NCBI RefSeq assembly: GCF_001613505.1
Contig: NZ_BDCM01000003.1
Span: 434,001 to 498,000 of the forward strand
DNA: 64,000 bases
Source: Nocardia mikamii NBRC 108933
Lineage (GTDB): Bacteria; Actinomycetota; Actinomycetes; Mycobacteriales; Mycobacteriaceae
Direction: 5' to 3'
Shown here: positions 47,617-55,970 of the stretch, one piece after another
Numbering within the stretch: position 1 is the stretch's first letter
How the letters are laid out: the number at the start of each line of letters is the position of its first letter
Translations under genes and position numbers: made by a program
Notes under the pieces: generated by a model
The model's database searches: none
Told to the model about the DNA's origin: nothing
What the model saw: only the letters and a program-made list of their open reading frames with translations

Positions 47617-49101
47617 TCAGGAGCATCCACAGTTGCGAAGCGTGGTGGCGACGGCGTCCAATGCCGGGCGGCTGGCCTCGGGGGGCCGGTCGTTCGACAT
47701 CAGCGCGAAGGTCATGACGCGGCCGTCGCGATCCAACACATATCCAGCCAACGCACTCGACACCGACAGAGTTCCGGTCTTGGCCCGCACCCAGCCCGCT
47801 CCGGCGCGTTCGGGGCCGCCGTCGACGAACCGCACCGCCAGCGATCCGGTGCCACCGGCGACCGGCAGATAGTCCAGCAGCGGCGCCAGCGGGGAGGCGA
47901 CCGCCGCGGCGTCGCCGGTGTTCACGACCGAGGGCGGAGTGGTGCCGCCCGGATCCGCACCGCCCGGCTGCGCGGACGCGGCCGATTCGGCGATGATCCG
48001 GTCGAGCAGTCGCGCCGGAACCCGGTCGTCGGTGGACAGTCCGCTGTTGTCGATCTGGGTGACGCCCGCGGTGTCGAAACCCGCCGCCTTCAACGCCGTC
48101 AGGGTGGCGGAGGCGGCACCGGCGAACGACTGCTCGCCGCCGGTCGCCGCCGCGATCTCCCGGCCGATCGTCTCGGCGAGCACGTCGTCGGAGTGAATCA
48201 TCATGTCCCGCAAGCGGTCCCGTAGTTCCGCGGAATCCACGCGGGCCAATTCGGGGACGCCGGGCGCGGCCTTGCCCAGCCGCACCTTCGCCGGGTCGGC
48301 GCCCAGTTCCAGCGCCAGCCGGCGACCGGCGTCCAGGGCCGGTGTGGCCGAACGTGGCGAATATTCGACCAGCGGGTCGAGGCGACCGCCGTCGATCATC
48401 ACCGGCTCGATCGGCGCCCACGAACCGCCCGCGATATCGGCCGGATCCCAGCCGGCCGGCGAAGTCGGACCCGAATACAGCGAGGTGTCGACCACGACCG
48501 TGTCGACCGGATGCCCGGCGGCACGGATCTGAGCCACCAGATCCGACAACTTCGGCCCGTTCGGGTAGTAGCCCTTGCCGTCGGCCTGCGCGGTCAGAGT
48601 CGGATCGCCGGCGCCGACCAGCACCACCTCACCGGGCGCCGAACCGGCCACCACCCGCGTGGTGAGCCGATGGTCCGGCGGCAAGACCAGCAGCGCCGCC
48701 GCCGCGGTCATGACCTTCAGGGTGGACGCCGGGATCATCGGCTTGTCCGGATCGGCGCTCCACAGCGTGGCGCGGGTGTCGGGATCGGAGATCGATCCGG
48801 CGAAATTGCCCAGATCCGGACTGGTCGCCACCTGGGCCAAGGCAGTGGCCAGACCCTGGCGGCTGGGTTCGGGCGCGCTCGCCGAGGCGGGATTCAGCTG
48901 GGGAAAGGGCTTCACGGGGGCCGGGGGTGCGGCTATCGTCAGACCCCCGTGCCGGAACTCCTCGGTCCACGGCCGCACCGTCACCAGGGCCACCGCGGCC
49001 ACGACGACGGCGACAACGGTCGCGACCAGCACCGCGACCCACATATTGCGGCGTCGGCGAGCGGCCAGCCCACCGATGTTCTTCCTACCTCGACCTACCA
49101 C
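47617..49101 (-). CDS. dacB: D-alanyl-D-alanine carboxypeptidase/endopeptidase, PBP4 (DacB) type
   Basis: This 494-residue penicillin-binding protein trims or cleaves peptidoglycan peptides. A basic start and one membrane segment (about 20-42) anchor it. The catalytic SxxK is Ser126-Thr-Leu-Lys129 in PASTLK. The second motif region reads MMIHSDDVLAE with S304-D-D306, where class C PBPs normally have SxN. KTG is in VRAKTGTLS. Position upstream of the protease gene and divergent from ppa matches Rv3627c/ppa. Confidence 0.9.
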   Translation of the reverse strand: MVGRGRKNIGGLAARRRRNMWVAVLVATVVAVVVAAVALVTVRPWTEEFRHGGLTIAAPPAPVKPFPQLNPASASAPEPSRQGLATALAQVATSPDLGNFAGSISDPDTRATLWSADPDKPMIPASTLKVMTAAAALLVLPPDHRLTTRVVAGSAPGEVVLVGAGDPTLTAQADGKGYYPNGPKLSDLVAQIRAAGHPVDTVVVDTSLYSGPTSPAGWDPADIAGGSWAPIEPVMIDGGRLDPLVEYSPRSATPALDAGRRLALELGADPAKVRLGKAAPGVPELARVDSAELRDRLRDMMIHSDDVLAETIGREIAAATGGEQSFAGAASATLTALKAAGFDTAGVTQIDNSGLSTDDRVPARLLDRIIAESAASAQPGGADPGGTTPPSVVNTGDAAAVASPLAPLLDYLPVAGGTGSLAVRFVDGGPERAGAGWVRAKTGTLSVSSALAGYVLDRDGRVMTFALMSNDRPPEASRPALDAVATTLRNCGCS

Positions 49102-49312
49102 GTGACAGTTGTCTCCCTATTCACCCGTGTGAGGCGGACGCTCCCTGCCGCACCCATGCGCGCATCGACCACACTATCCTCACCTCGCCGGCGTTCCACC
49201 GAACGAGCTGGCGAGTCGGCAGCCCACCGAACCGGTCGGCGAGTCGGCCGCGGCACACGCCGGCGAGCAGCCGTACCGCATCAACGCATACGCATCGGAC
49301 GAAGGAGATGAC

Positions 49313-49804
49313 GTGGAGTTCGACGTCACCATCGAGATCCCCAAGGGGCAGCGCAACAAGTACGAGGTCGACCACGAGACGGGTCGGGTGCGGCTGGACC
49401 GCTACCTCTACACCCCGATGGTCTATCCGGCCGACTACGGCTACATCGAGAACACTCTCGGCTCCGACGGCGATCCGCTGGACTGCCTGGTGCTGCTGCC
49501 CGAGTCGGTGTTCCCCGGCGTGATCGTCGAGGCCCGCCCGGTCGGCGTGCTGCTGATGAGCGACGAGGCCGGAGGCGACGAGAAGGTCGTCGCGGTGCCG
49601 GCCGGTGACAAGCGCTGGGATCACATCCAGGACGTGAACGACATCCCGGAATTCGAGCGCAAGGCCATCGAGCACTTCTTCGAGCACTACAAGGACCTCG
49701 AGCCCGGCAAGTGGGTCAAGGTCGACGGCTGGGACGGCCGGGCCAAGGCCGAGACGCTCACCACCGAGGCGATCGAGCGGCTGCAGGAGCAGGGCGGGCA
49801 CTGA
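49313..49804 (+). CDS. ppa: Inorganic pyrophosphatase
   Basis: This soluble family I pyrophosphatase hydrolyses PPi to drive biosynthesis. The 163-residue length is that of hexameric bacterial enzymes. [35 protein letters not shown] holds the substrate and metal residues in successive blocks, and the signature [10 protein letters not shown] is present. It starts at GTG 49313 with GAAGGAGAT upstream. It is divergent from dacB, and a hairpin follows the stop. Confidence 0.97.
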   Translation: MEFDVTIEIPKGQRNKYEVDHETGRVRLDRYLYTPMVYPADYGYIENTLGSDGDPLDCLVLLPESVFPGVIVEARPVGVLLMSDEAGGDEKVVAVPAGDKRWDHIQDVNDIPEFERKAIEHFFEHYKDLEPGKWVKVDGWDGRAKAETLTTEAIERLQEQGGH

Positions 49805-49812
49805 GTGCCGCA

Positions 49813-49836
49813 GGCGGCCCGCACCGCCGGGCCGCC
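49813..49836 (+). terminator. ppa terminator hairpin
   Basis: A perfect 9-bp stem GGCGGCCCG/CGGGCCGCC (49813-49821, 49828-49836) with a 6-base loop begins nine bases after the ppa stop. It lies between convergent genes, so it may work in both directions. Confidence 0.75.
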
Positions 49837-49934
49837 GGGCATCCATACCGAGCGAGGGCGCTCGCGGGCGTATGCGTCCCGCGGGCGCCTTCGCCGATTC
49901 GGCGGCCCTTTTCGGCAGGGCGCCGGCTCGTGCG

Positions 49935-50756
49935 CTACTTGCCCTGGAAGTTCGGCTTGCGCTTCTCGAAGACGGCCTGAATCGCCTCGGTCAGATCCTC
50001 CGAGGGCAGGAAGGCCGCGTTCCATGCCGAGACGTAGCGCAGGCCGTCGGCCACCTTGCCGGCCTTGGGCTGATCCAGCACGTCCTTGATGCCCTGTACG
50101 ACCAGCGGCGGATTCGCGGCGATCTCCTCCGCCAGCGTGTGCGCGGCGGCCAGAACCGCTTCCTGATCCGGGTAGACGTCGTTGATCAGGCCGATCTTCT
50201 CCGCACGGGCGGCGTCGATGTCCTTGCCGGTGTAGGCGAGTTCGCGCAGATGGCCCTCGCCGATGATGCCCGGCAGCCGGTGCAGCGATCCGATGTCGGC
50301 GACGATGGCGACCTTGGCCTCGCGCAGGCTGAAGCTGGCCTCCGCGCTGGCCAGGCGGATATCCGCGGCGGCGATGAGATCGAGTCCGCCACCCACGCAC
50401 CACCCGGAGATCGCGGCGATCACGGGTTTGCGGCAGTCGGCGACCGCGGTCACCGACGCCTGCATGCGGCGGATCTCGTAGAGAAAATCGGTGCGCGGTG
50501 CGGCCAGGGCCTTCTCGCCCAGCAGCGGACCGAAGGTCGGGCTCATCGCGGGCAGATCGAGGCCGTAGGAGAAGTGCTTACCGGAACCGGTGAGCACGAT
50601 CGCGCGGATCTCCGGGTCGGCGTCCAGCTCGCCGAAGATCAGCGGCAGCTCGCTCCAGAAATCCGGGCCCATGGCGTTGCCCTTGCCGGGCCCGGTCAGC
50701 GTCACTCGCGCGACGTGACCGGTGCGCTCGACGTCGAAAGCCTTCCAATCACTCAT
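49935..50756 (-). CDS. Crotonase/enoyl-CoA hydratase family protein
   Basis: This 273-residue crotonase superfamily member has the first oxyanion segment in HFSYGLDLPAM and the second in ISGWCVGGGLDLIAAADIRLA. AKVAIVADIGSLHRLPGIIGEG carries an acidic residue at the position of dienoyl-CoA isomerase rather than the two Glu of a standard hydratase. A delta3,5-delta2,4-dienoyl-CoA isomerase is therefore a reasonable alternative. ATG 50756 was chosen. The open frame upstream has no similarity. It is convergent with ppa. Confidence 0.86.
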   Translation of the reverse strand: MSDWKAFDVERTGHVARVTLTGPGKGNAMGPDFWSELPLIFGELDADPEIRAIVLTGSGKHFSYGLDLPAMSPTFGPLLGEKALAAPRTDFLYEIRRMQASVTAVADCRKPVIAAISGWCVGGGLDLIAAADIRLASAEASFSLREAKVAIVADIGSLHRLPGIIGEGHLRELAYTGKDIDAARAEKIGLINDVYPDQEAVLAAAHTLAEEIAANPPLVVQGIKDVLDQPKAGKVADGLRYVSAWNAAFLPSEDLTEAIQAVFEKRKPNFQGK

Positions 50757-50838
50757 TCGTCCAGCGTATCGGGGCAGTTCGGCGGCGCCGGGACGGCGTC
50801 GGGATTGCGGGAGGGCGGGCACGACGTAGGTTGGAGGC

Positions 50839-51405
50839 GTGAGCAGTTCCCAGCGACCCGACGCCGAGCTGGCCGATCTCGACCCCGAGCATCTCGAACC
50901 CCGGCACGACGGCGTCACGGCAGCGCAGTACCGGGCGGCCATGCGCCACTATCCCGCGGGAGTGACGATCGTCACCCTGAGCCGGCCGGAACGCCCGGTG
51001 GGCTTCACCGCCACCTCATTCGCGTCGCTGTCGCTGGATCCGCCGCTGATCTCGTTCAACATCGCGCACACCTCCTCGTCCATCGACGCGATGAGTGAGG
51101 CCGATTCGGTCGTCGTGCACTTCCTCGGTGAACATCAACAGCATCTGGCACAACGGTTTTCGCGCGCCGCCGAACAGCGTTTCGCCGACCCGGAGTTGTG
51201 GTCGACGCTGGACACGGGCGAACCGGTGCTGCACGGCACTCCGATCTGGGTGCGGGCCACCGTGCATCGGTTGATTCCCATCGGCGACCACACTCTGGTG
51301 GTCGGATTGGTCACCCGGGTGCACGACGACACCGGTGGCGAGCCGATGCGCAACCCGCTGCTGTACTACAACGGCACCTATCACCGTCCGGCCGGATTGG
51401 ACTGA
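50839..51405 (+). CDS. Flavin reductase-like FMN-binding protein
   Basis: This 188-residue protein belongs to the flavin reductase family (split-barrel FMN-binding). It has [15 protein letters not shown], the FMN phosphate segment [22 protein letters not shown] in two blocks, and GLVTRVHDD...[11 protein letters not shown] near the end. Such proteins supply reduced flavin to a partner monooxygenase or reduce small substrates. No clear partner is adjacent. The start is GTG 50839. The SAM-IV riboswitch transcript begins about 100 bases after its stop. Confidence 0.88.
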   Translation: MSSSQRPDAELADLDPEHLEPRHDGVTAAQYRAAMRHYPAGVTIVTLSRPERPVGFTATSFASLSLDPPLISFNIAHTSSSIDAMSEADSVVVHFLGEHQQHLAQRFSRAAEQRFADPELWSTLDTGEPVLHGTPIWVRATVHRLIPIGDHTLVVGLVTRVHDDTGGEPMRNPLLYYNGTYHRPAGLD

Positions 51406-51474
51406 GCCGCAATCCCTTTCACGCCCCTCGATTTCCGGGGCGGTCCGGTGCCACTGCTCGCTCGCGGCCGGTGC

Positions 51475-51504
51475 TTGACAATGCCGGGCCGGTTCTGCCA
51501 CTCT
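51475..51504 (+). promoter_or_regulatory. Promoter of riboswitch transcript
   Basis: A perfect -35 TTGACA (51475-51480) is followed 18 bases later by a weaker -10 CACTCT (51499-51504). This places the transcript start right at the beginning of the SAM-IV aptamer. Confidence 0.6.
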
Positions 51505-51511
51505 CAGCTCA

Positions 51512-51628
51512 GGTCACGAGTACCAGCGTCAAGCCCCGGCTAGCTGGTCGGCAACCCTCCTCCGCGGTGGGGTGCTCCGGGTGACGACCCGGCCGATGCT
51601 CGACCGAGCACGGCAAGCGCGGACTCCG
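51512..51628 (+). ncRNA. SAM-IV riboswitch aptamer
   Basis: The sequence matches the actinobacterial SAM-IV class from memory. It has GGTCACGAGTACCAGCG, AAGCCCCGGC, GGCAACCCTCC and CGGTGGGGTGCTCCGGGTGA, closing with GACC. A small TGCTC/GAGCA hairpin and GGCAAGCGCGG follow. CCGCG in the P3-side loop (about 51562-51566) can pair with CGCGG near 51618-51622 to form the class-defining pseudoknot. It should sense S-adenosylmethionine and lower expression of the gene at 51673. Confidence 0.93.
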
Positions 51629-51664
51629 ACCACCCTCCACATCCGGAGTCCCTGAACAAAGGGA
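51621..51664 (+). promoter_or_regulatory. Riboswitch expression platform
   Basis: There are two competing hairpins. GGACTCCG (51621-51628) can pair with CGGAGTCC (51644-51651). TCCCT (51649-51653) can pair with AGGGA (51660-51664), which contains the Shine-Dalgarno sequence nine bases before ATG 51673. They share bases 51649-51651, and the first hairpin also uses G51621-G51622 of the aptamer pseudoknot. SAM binding should therefore favour masking of the ribosome site. Confidence 0.6.
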
Positions 51665-51672
51665 TACCCCCG

Positions 51673-53139
51673 ATGCGTACTGCTGTCTCGACAATTGCCG
51701 CCGCTACCGCCGAAACCGTTGTCCCGGAACAGGTTTGCTCGCACCGAGGCTGCACCTCCCGCTCCGGCGCCTCCTGCACCTGCTCGGCGTCCGCCTGCGC
51801 CGGCCACGCCAGCCGTGCCTGCCGCACCGGTGCGCCGATCGCGCGCGTCTCCGGCTGCGATCTGCGAGTTCCGTTGATACAGGGCGGTTTCCGCACCTAC
51901 GCCAACTTCGACTACGCCGCCAGCGCCCCCGCCCTGGCCCAGGTCACCGAGCGCGTGAACGAGCTGCTCCCCTACTACGCCAGCGTGCACCGCGGCGCCG
52001 GATACGCCTCCCGTATCAGCACCGATCGCTACGAGGCCGCGCGTGTTTCGGTCGCACGGGCGGTGAACTGCGCCGACGACCAGGTGGTGGTGTTCACCCG
52101 CAACACCACCGATTCGCTGAATCTGCTGGCCTGCTGCGTTCCCGGCGACACCGTGGTGCTCGATATCGAACACCACGCGAATTTCCTGCCCTGGACGCGC
52201 CGCGGCCGCCGGGTGGTTCCCGCCGCCGAGACGATCGCGGAGACGCTGCGGCGGATCGAGGCCGAGCTGTGCGCCGAACCCGCTGCGCTGCTTGCGGTTA
52301 CGGGGGCGTCGAATGTGACCGGTGAGGTGCTGCCGCTGGCGGACCTGACCGCGATCGCGCATCGCCACGGTGCCCGCATCCTGGTCGATGCCGCGCAGCT
52401 GGCCCCGCATCGCCGAATCGACCTGCAGTCGTTCGCGGAATCCGGCGGAACCGGCATCGACTACCTGGCCTTCTCCGGGCACAAGTTGTACGCGCCCTTC
52501 GGCGCCGGGGTGCTGGTGGGCCGCCGGGACTGGCTGGACGCGGCGCCGCCGTATCTGGCCGGCGGCGGGGCGGTCACCGCCGTCACCACCGAGCAGGCGC
52601 ACTGGGCGCCCGCGCCGCAGCGGCACGAGGCGGGATCACCGAACGTCTTGGGCGCGGCGGCCGTCGCGGCGGCCTGCGAAACGTTGTACGCCCTCGACGA
52701 ACAGGCCGTGGTCGAGCACGAACACCATCTGATCCACCGCCTGCGCGACGGACTGAAAACCGTTGCGGGCCTTCGGCAACTGCGGATCTTCTCCGACAGC
52801 GCGGACAGTGTGGGCATCGTCGCGTTCACCGTCGACGGGTTCGAGCCCGGCCGGGTGGCGGCGTATCTGTCGGCCGAATTCGGCATCGGCGTGCGCGACG
52901 GGCGATTCTGCGCCCATCCTCTGCTGCGGCGGCTCGGTGTCGACGGCGCGGTGCGCGCGAGCATCGGTTTGGGCACGTCGGTCGCGGATGTGGATCGCCT
53001 GATCGAGGCGCTGAGCCGACTGGTTCGAGACGGAGCGTCGTGGACTTACACGTATGCCGGCGGTCAGTGGTCCCCGCTGCCGGAGACCCGGCCCGGCTTG
53101 ACCGAGGCGGGGCAGGGCGCGGCACCCTGCACGATCTGA
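51673..53139 (+). CDS. Cysteine desulfurase-like PLP enzyme (aminotransferase class V)
   Basis: This fold-type I PLP enzyme has 488 residues as called. YANFDYAASAPAL begins the catalytic core. The PLP Lys is in LAFSGHKLYAPFGAG, and a cysteine in GVRDGRFCAHPLL sits where NifS/SufS proteins carry the persulfide Cys. The first 60 residues are unusual, with seven Cys between residues 20 and 65. Codon third positions there are almost all G/C, supporting this frame. The AAAGGGAT ribosome site nine bases before ATG 51673 and the SAM-IV riboswitch support the start. Sulfur mobilisation or a cysteine-linked lyase role is inferred. Confidence 0.88.
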   Translation: MRTAVSTIAAATAETVVPEQVCSHRGCTSRSGASCTCSASACAGHASRACRTGAPIARVSGCDLRVPLIQGGFRTYANFDYAASAPALAQVTERVNELLPYYASVHRGAGYASRISTDRYEAARVSVARAVNCADDQVVVFTRNTTDSLNLLACCVPGDTVVLDIEHHANFLPWTRRGRRVVPAAETIAETLRRIEAELCAEPAALLAVTGASNVTGEVLPLADLTAIAHRHGARILVDAAQLAPHRRIDLQSFAESGGTGIDYLAFSGHKLYAPFGAGVLVGRRDWLDAAPPYLAGGGAVTAVTTEQAHWAPAPQRHEAGSPNVLGAAAVAAACETLYALDEQAVVEHEHHLIHRLRDGLKTVAGLRQLRIFSDSADSVGIVAFTVDGFEPGRVAAYLSAEFGIGVRDGRFCAHPLLRRLGVDGAVRASIGLGTSVADVDRLIEALSRLVRDGASWTYTYAGGQWSPLPETRPGLTEAGQGAAPCTI

Positions 53140-53155
53140 TTCGGCACGATTCGAT

Positions 53156-53356
53156 TCACGGCACGAGGTAGCGGGCGGCCAATTCTTCGATCAGCGGATC
53201 GCCGTCGGGAACGGAATCGATGGCCTCGAGGTCCTTCTCGATGGCGATCTGGCGCGGATCGTCCTGTTCGGCGTCGGGCGCGCCGTCCTCGTTCAATTGG
53301 CGCAGCATCTTCTCGCGAACCCGAGCCTTCAGTGAATCAGCGATTTCCTGGGTCAT
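53156..53356 (-). CDS. Small acidic hypothetical protein
   Basis: This 66-residue protein starts at ATG 53356 (MTQEIADSLKARVREKMLRQLNEDG). It is rich in Glu and Asp and mostly helical by eye, with no membrane segment or Cys. I do not recognise a named family. It follows the DUF2752 gene by 17 bases on the same strand and is likely cotranscribed with it. The longer open frame reading through the DUF2752 gene is rejected. Confidence 0.6.
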   Translation of the reverse strand: MTQEIADSLKARVREKMLRQLNEDGAPDAEQDDPRQIAIEKDLEAIDSVPDGDPLIEELAARYLVP

Positions 53357-53373
53357 ACTTCCAGCATGCCCGC

Positions 53374-53868
53374 CTAGACCGGGGCCAACCATGTACCCCA
53401 CGGGGTGTTGCGGACCACGGTGAACGCCACGAGCGACCCGATCAACCACCATTGCGCCTGGCCACGAAGCGTGAACGGAAAGGCGGTGTCGGCTCTGCCG
53501 TGCCATCGGCCCAGGGCCCACCGTCCCCACCACAATGCGAGGGTGAGCAGCAGCGGAAGCACGAAGACATTGCTGTGCAGCGCGTCGAGCACCCGGCCTT
53601 CGGTGAGATTGTGCACAGCGCGCAATCCGCCGCATCCCGGGCACCACCATCCGGTCAGCGCGTAGAACGGACATATCCCGTACGCCCCCTGGCTGTGCGG
53701 ATCGCGGAAGTGCAGCATCGTGGCCGCGGCGACCACCGCACCGGCCGCCAGCAGCGGCCCGCCCTGAGTACGCCATCCGGTGCGCGGCACCGACCGTTCG
53801 CCGGGCAGCTCGCGCGCGATATCCACAGTGTTCACGGTAATCGGCGGCACGGGTGAGCCGCCAGCCAT
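53374..53868 (-). CDS. DUF2752 membrane protein
   Basis: This 164-residue protein has three membrane segments (about 35-52, 93-112 and 137-155). The DUF2752 hallmark GICPFYALTGWWCPGCGGLRA has two Cys-containing turns and is followed by the HN..EGR loop. The function is unknown. The Cys-rich motif suggests metal or redox chemistry at the membrane face. ATG 53868 was chosen, and GTG 53874 is two codons upstream. It is followed by a 66-residue acidic protein on the same strand. Confidence 0.82.
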   Translation of the reverse strand: MAGGSPVPPITVNTVDIARELPGERSVPRTGWRTQGGPLLAAGAVVAAATMLHFRDPHSQGAYGICPFYALTGWWCPGCGGLRAVHNLTEGRVLDALHSNVFVLPLLLTLALWWGRWALGRWHGRADTAFPFTLRGQAQWWLIGSLVAFTVVRNTPWGTWLAPV

Positions 53869-53890
53869 CGCCACGGCGCCGGATGTGGGT

Positions 53891-54268
53891 TCAGGCCGGT
53901 TGCGCGAATCGCAGGATGTTGCCGAACGGGTCGGTCACGGCGAAACCCCGGCCGCCGGGGCCGTCGTCCGGCCGCCCGGGTTTGGCGAACCGGTATTCCG
54001 CCACGGCCAACTCGGATTGCCAGGCGTCGATATCGTCCACAGCGATCCACACCACCGATCCCGGCGTGCCGTCGCCGTAATGCTCACTGAGATGCAGCCG
54101 GGCCGCCGCACGTGAAACCTGCGTGTACAGCGGGAAATTCGCACCGAAACGATGCTCCCAGTCCACGGTGAAACCGAGGAAGTCCCGGTAGAACTCGTAC
54201 GCCACGCCGACGTCGTAGATCCGCAATACCGGTATCGGGGCGGCGAATCCGATCGCGTCGCTGTGCAT
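53891..54268 (-). CDS. VOC/glyoxalase superfamily protein
   Basis: This 125-residue vicinal-oxygen-chelate fold protein resembles the bleomycin-resistance/glyoxalase group. PVLRIYDVGVAYEFYRDFLGFTVDWEH opens the first beta-alpha-beta-beta-beta unit, and GRGFAVTDPFGNILRFAQ closes the second. Ble-type proteins bind and sequester drugs. Metal ligands for catalysis are not evident, so binding rather than catalysis is likely. The start is ATG 54268. It lies downstream of the TetR gene on the same strand. Confidence 0.84.
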   Translation of the reverse strand: MHSDAIGFAAPIPVLRIYDVGVAYEFYRDFLGFTVDWEHRFGANFPLYTQVSRAAARLHLSEHYGDGTPGSVVWIAVDDIDAWQSELAVAEYRFAKPGRPDDGPGGRGFAVTDPFGNILRFAQPA

Positions 54269-54286
54269 GGCCCGATCGTCACATAT

Positions 54287-54901
54287 TCACCGGGCCCGCG
54301 TCGTGACCGACGCGGTGAGGGTGCCGGCGAGCATGTCGATGACCTGGTCCCAGGCCTCGCGGTCGTCGGCGGCGATCCGCCCCGCCTCGACGGCCCGTTC
54401 ATGGTCGGCCAGCAGCGCGAACAGCACCGTGGTGAGGCTGCGCAGCCGGCGATGCCGCAGGCGCGGCGGCAGGTCCGTAAGGGCGCGGTCGAGCCCGCTC
54501 ACGATCACTCGCACCGAGGTCCGTTCGGCGCTGTCGAGATTGGCCGCGTCCGATACCGCCGGATGGGTGCGGATCTGTTCGAGAAACCTTGCGTAATAGG
54601 ATCTTTCGTCACGCGCTCCCAGTTCGAACATGGGGATGACCAGCGCGTCGAGCAGAGTGTGCACATCGTCGGCGGCCGCGGCCGGGCGCTGTGCCAGCAA
54701 CTCCAGCCGGCGCACCTCCAGGGTCGCCAGCCGCTGCTGCACCACCGCCTCGACGAGTCCGTCGCGTGAGCCGAAGTGATACGGGATCGCCGAGTTGTTG
54801 CGCTGCCCGGCCGCGGCCGCGATATCGCGCAGCGGCACCAGATATCCCCGCTCGGCGATCAGCCGTTCCCCCGCCACCATCAACCGCTCCCGGGCACTCA
54901 C
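54287..54901 (-). CDS. TetR-family transcriptional regulator
   Basis: This 204-residue TetR protein has the helix-turn-helix in ERGYLVPLRDIAAAAGQRNNSAIPYHFGSRDGLVEAVV (two blocks, residues 15-50). A ligand-binding C-terminal domain with Arg/Leu-rich helices follows. GTG 54901 (MSARERLMVAGERL) has GGTGGA upstream and gives a normal-length N-terminus. The frame is open up to GTG 54946. It is divergent from the SDR at 55010, and a 7-base inverted repeat sits in that promoter, so it probably represses the SDR and itself. Confidence 0.9.
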   Translation of the reverse strand: MSARERLMVAGERLIAERGYLVPLRDIAAAAGQRNNSAIPYHFGSRDGLVEAVVQQRLATLEVRRLELLAQRPAAAADDVHTLLDALVIPMFELGARDERSYYARFLEQIRTHPAVSDAANLDSAERTSVRVIVSGLDRALTDLPPRLRHRRLRSLTTVLFALLADHERAVEAGRIAADDREAWDQVIDMLAGTLTASVTTRAR

Positions 54902-54952
54902 TGCTTCCACCCTGAGCACGATACGTCCTACCAGGGAATTGAGCACTAGTCC

Positions 54953-54978
54953 TTGACAGTTAAGAGTTCATTCTTAAC
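54953..54978 (+). promoter_or_regulatory. SDR promoter with TetR operator
   Basis: A consensus -35 TTGACA (54953-54958) is immediately followed by the palindrome GTTAAGA-gttcat-TCTTAAC (54959-54978). This fills the spacer and runs into a -10-like TTAACA/AACACT at about 54974-54981. An operator between -35 and -10 is the classic repressor position. Confidence 0.72.
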
Positions 54979-55009
54979 ACTGCGAGGACCACAATCGAGA
55001 GGACTAGCG

Positions 55010-55798
55010 ATGATCCTGGACAAATTCCGACTCGACGGCCGCGTCGCCGTCGTCACCGGTGCCGGCCGCGGCATCGGCGCCGCCACCGCCCTCGCCCTGG
55101 CCGAGGCGGGCGCCGATGTCGCGATCGCCGCCCGCACGCAGTCTCAGCTGGACGCGGTCGCCGAACAGATCCGCGCGACGGGCCGGCGCGCCCTCGCCGT
55201 GGCCTGCGATCTGTCGGATCTCGACGCCGTCACGGCACTGGCCGACGCCGCCGCCACCGAGTTCGGCCGCATCGACATCGTGGTCAACAATGTCGGTGGC
55301 ACCATGCCGAACACCTTCCTGACCACCTCGCCGGAATTCCTCGAAGAGGCGTTCCGCTTCAACGTCTCCACCGCGCACGCCCTCACCCGCGCGGCGGTCC
55401 CGCACATGCTCGCCGGTGAGGGCGGCTCGGTGGTCAACATCTCCTCGATGATGGGCCGGGCGCCCGGGCGCGGCTTCCTCGCCTACGGCACGGCCAAGGC
55501 GGCGCTCGCGCACTGGACCCGGCTGGCCGCCGCGGATCTGTCGCCGCGGATCCGGGTCAACGGCATCGCGGTCGGCTCGGTGCTGACCTCCGCACTCGAG
55601 GTCGTGGCCCAGAATCCCGAGGTCAAGGCGAAGATGGAGGCCGATACGCCGTTGCATCGGCTGGGCGATCCCACCGATATCGCGGCCGGCATCGTCTACC
55701 TGTGCTCCCCCGCGGGCAGTTATCTCACCGGCAAGATTCTCGAGATCGACGGCGGTATCGCCGCACCCAACCTGGAACTCGGTCTGCCCGATTTGTGA
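55010..55798 (+). CDS. Short-chain dehydrogenase/reductase (FabG-like)
   Basis: This 262-residue classical SDR has [22 protein letters not shown] (in place of NNAG), the catalytic Ser in [11 protein letters not shown] and YGTAK (YxxxK). The C-terminus [18 protein letters not shown] is longer than FabG. ATG 55010 has GAGAGGA upstream. Expression appears to be repressed by the divergent TetR protein. The substrate is probably a lipid or steroid-like alcohol induced by its own inducer, which is inference. Confidence 0.92.
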   Translation: MILDKFRLDGRVAVVTGAGRGIGAATALALAEAGADVAIAARTQSQLDAVAEQIRATGRRALAVACDLSDLDAVTALADAAATEFGRIDIVVNNVGGTMPNTFLTTSPEFLEEAFRFNVSTAHALTRAAVPHMLAGEGGSVVNISSMMGRAPGRGFLAYGTAKAALAHWTRLAAADLSPRIRVNGIAVGSVLTSALEVVAQNPEVKAKMEADTPLHRLGDPTDIAAGIVYLCSPAGSYLTGKILEIDGGIAAPNLELGLPDL

Positions 55799-55827
55799 TA
55801 ACAAGCCGGATTCTTCGGCACCATCGG

Positions 55828-55842
55828 GACCCGCGGCGGGTC
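55828..55842 (+). terminator. Short hairpin after SDR gene
   Basis: GACCCG/CGGGTC (55828-55833, 55837-55842) closes a CGG loop 29 bases after the SDR stop. It is a modest 6-bp stem without a U-tract, so termination is plausible but weakly supported. Confidence 0.35.
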
Positions 55843-55970
55843 ACAATGATCAACTATGCACTGTGATCGAGCACACATCGATCGCCTACGGTGCCGTCCC
55901 AGCTTGTCGACGAATGTGCCCGCCGCCCGGCTCGGCCGGACAGCGGGCCGGGTAGAGAGGTCGGACGCAT

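Noticed and set aside
51695..51877. Ala/Pro-rich +1 frame within the N-terminus of the PLP enzyme, as evidence of a frameshift
   Set aside because: Third-position GC is clearly higher in the Cys-rich frame, so I kept that frame. The alternative is recorded in the findings.
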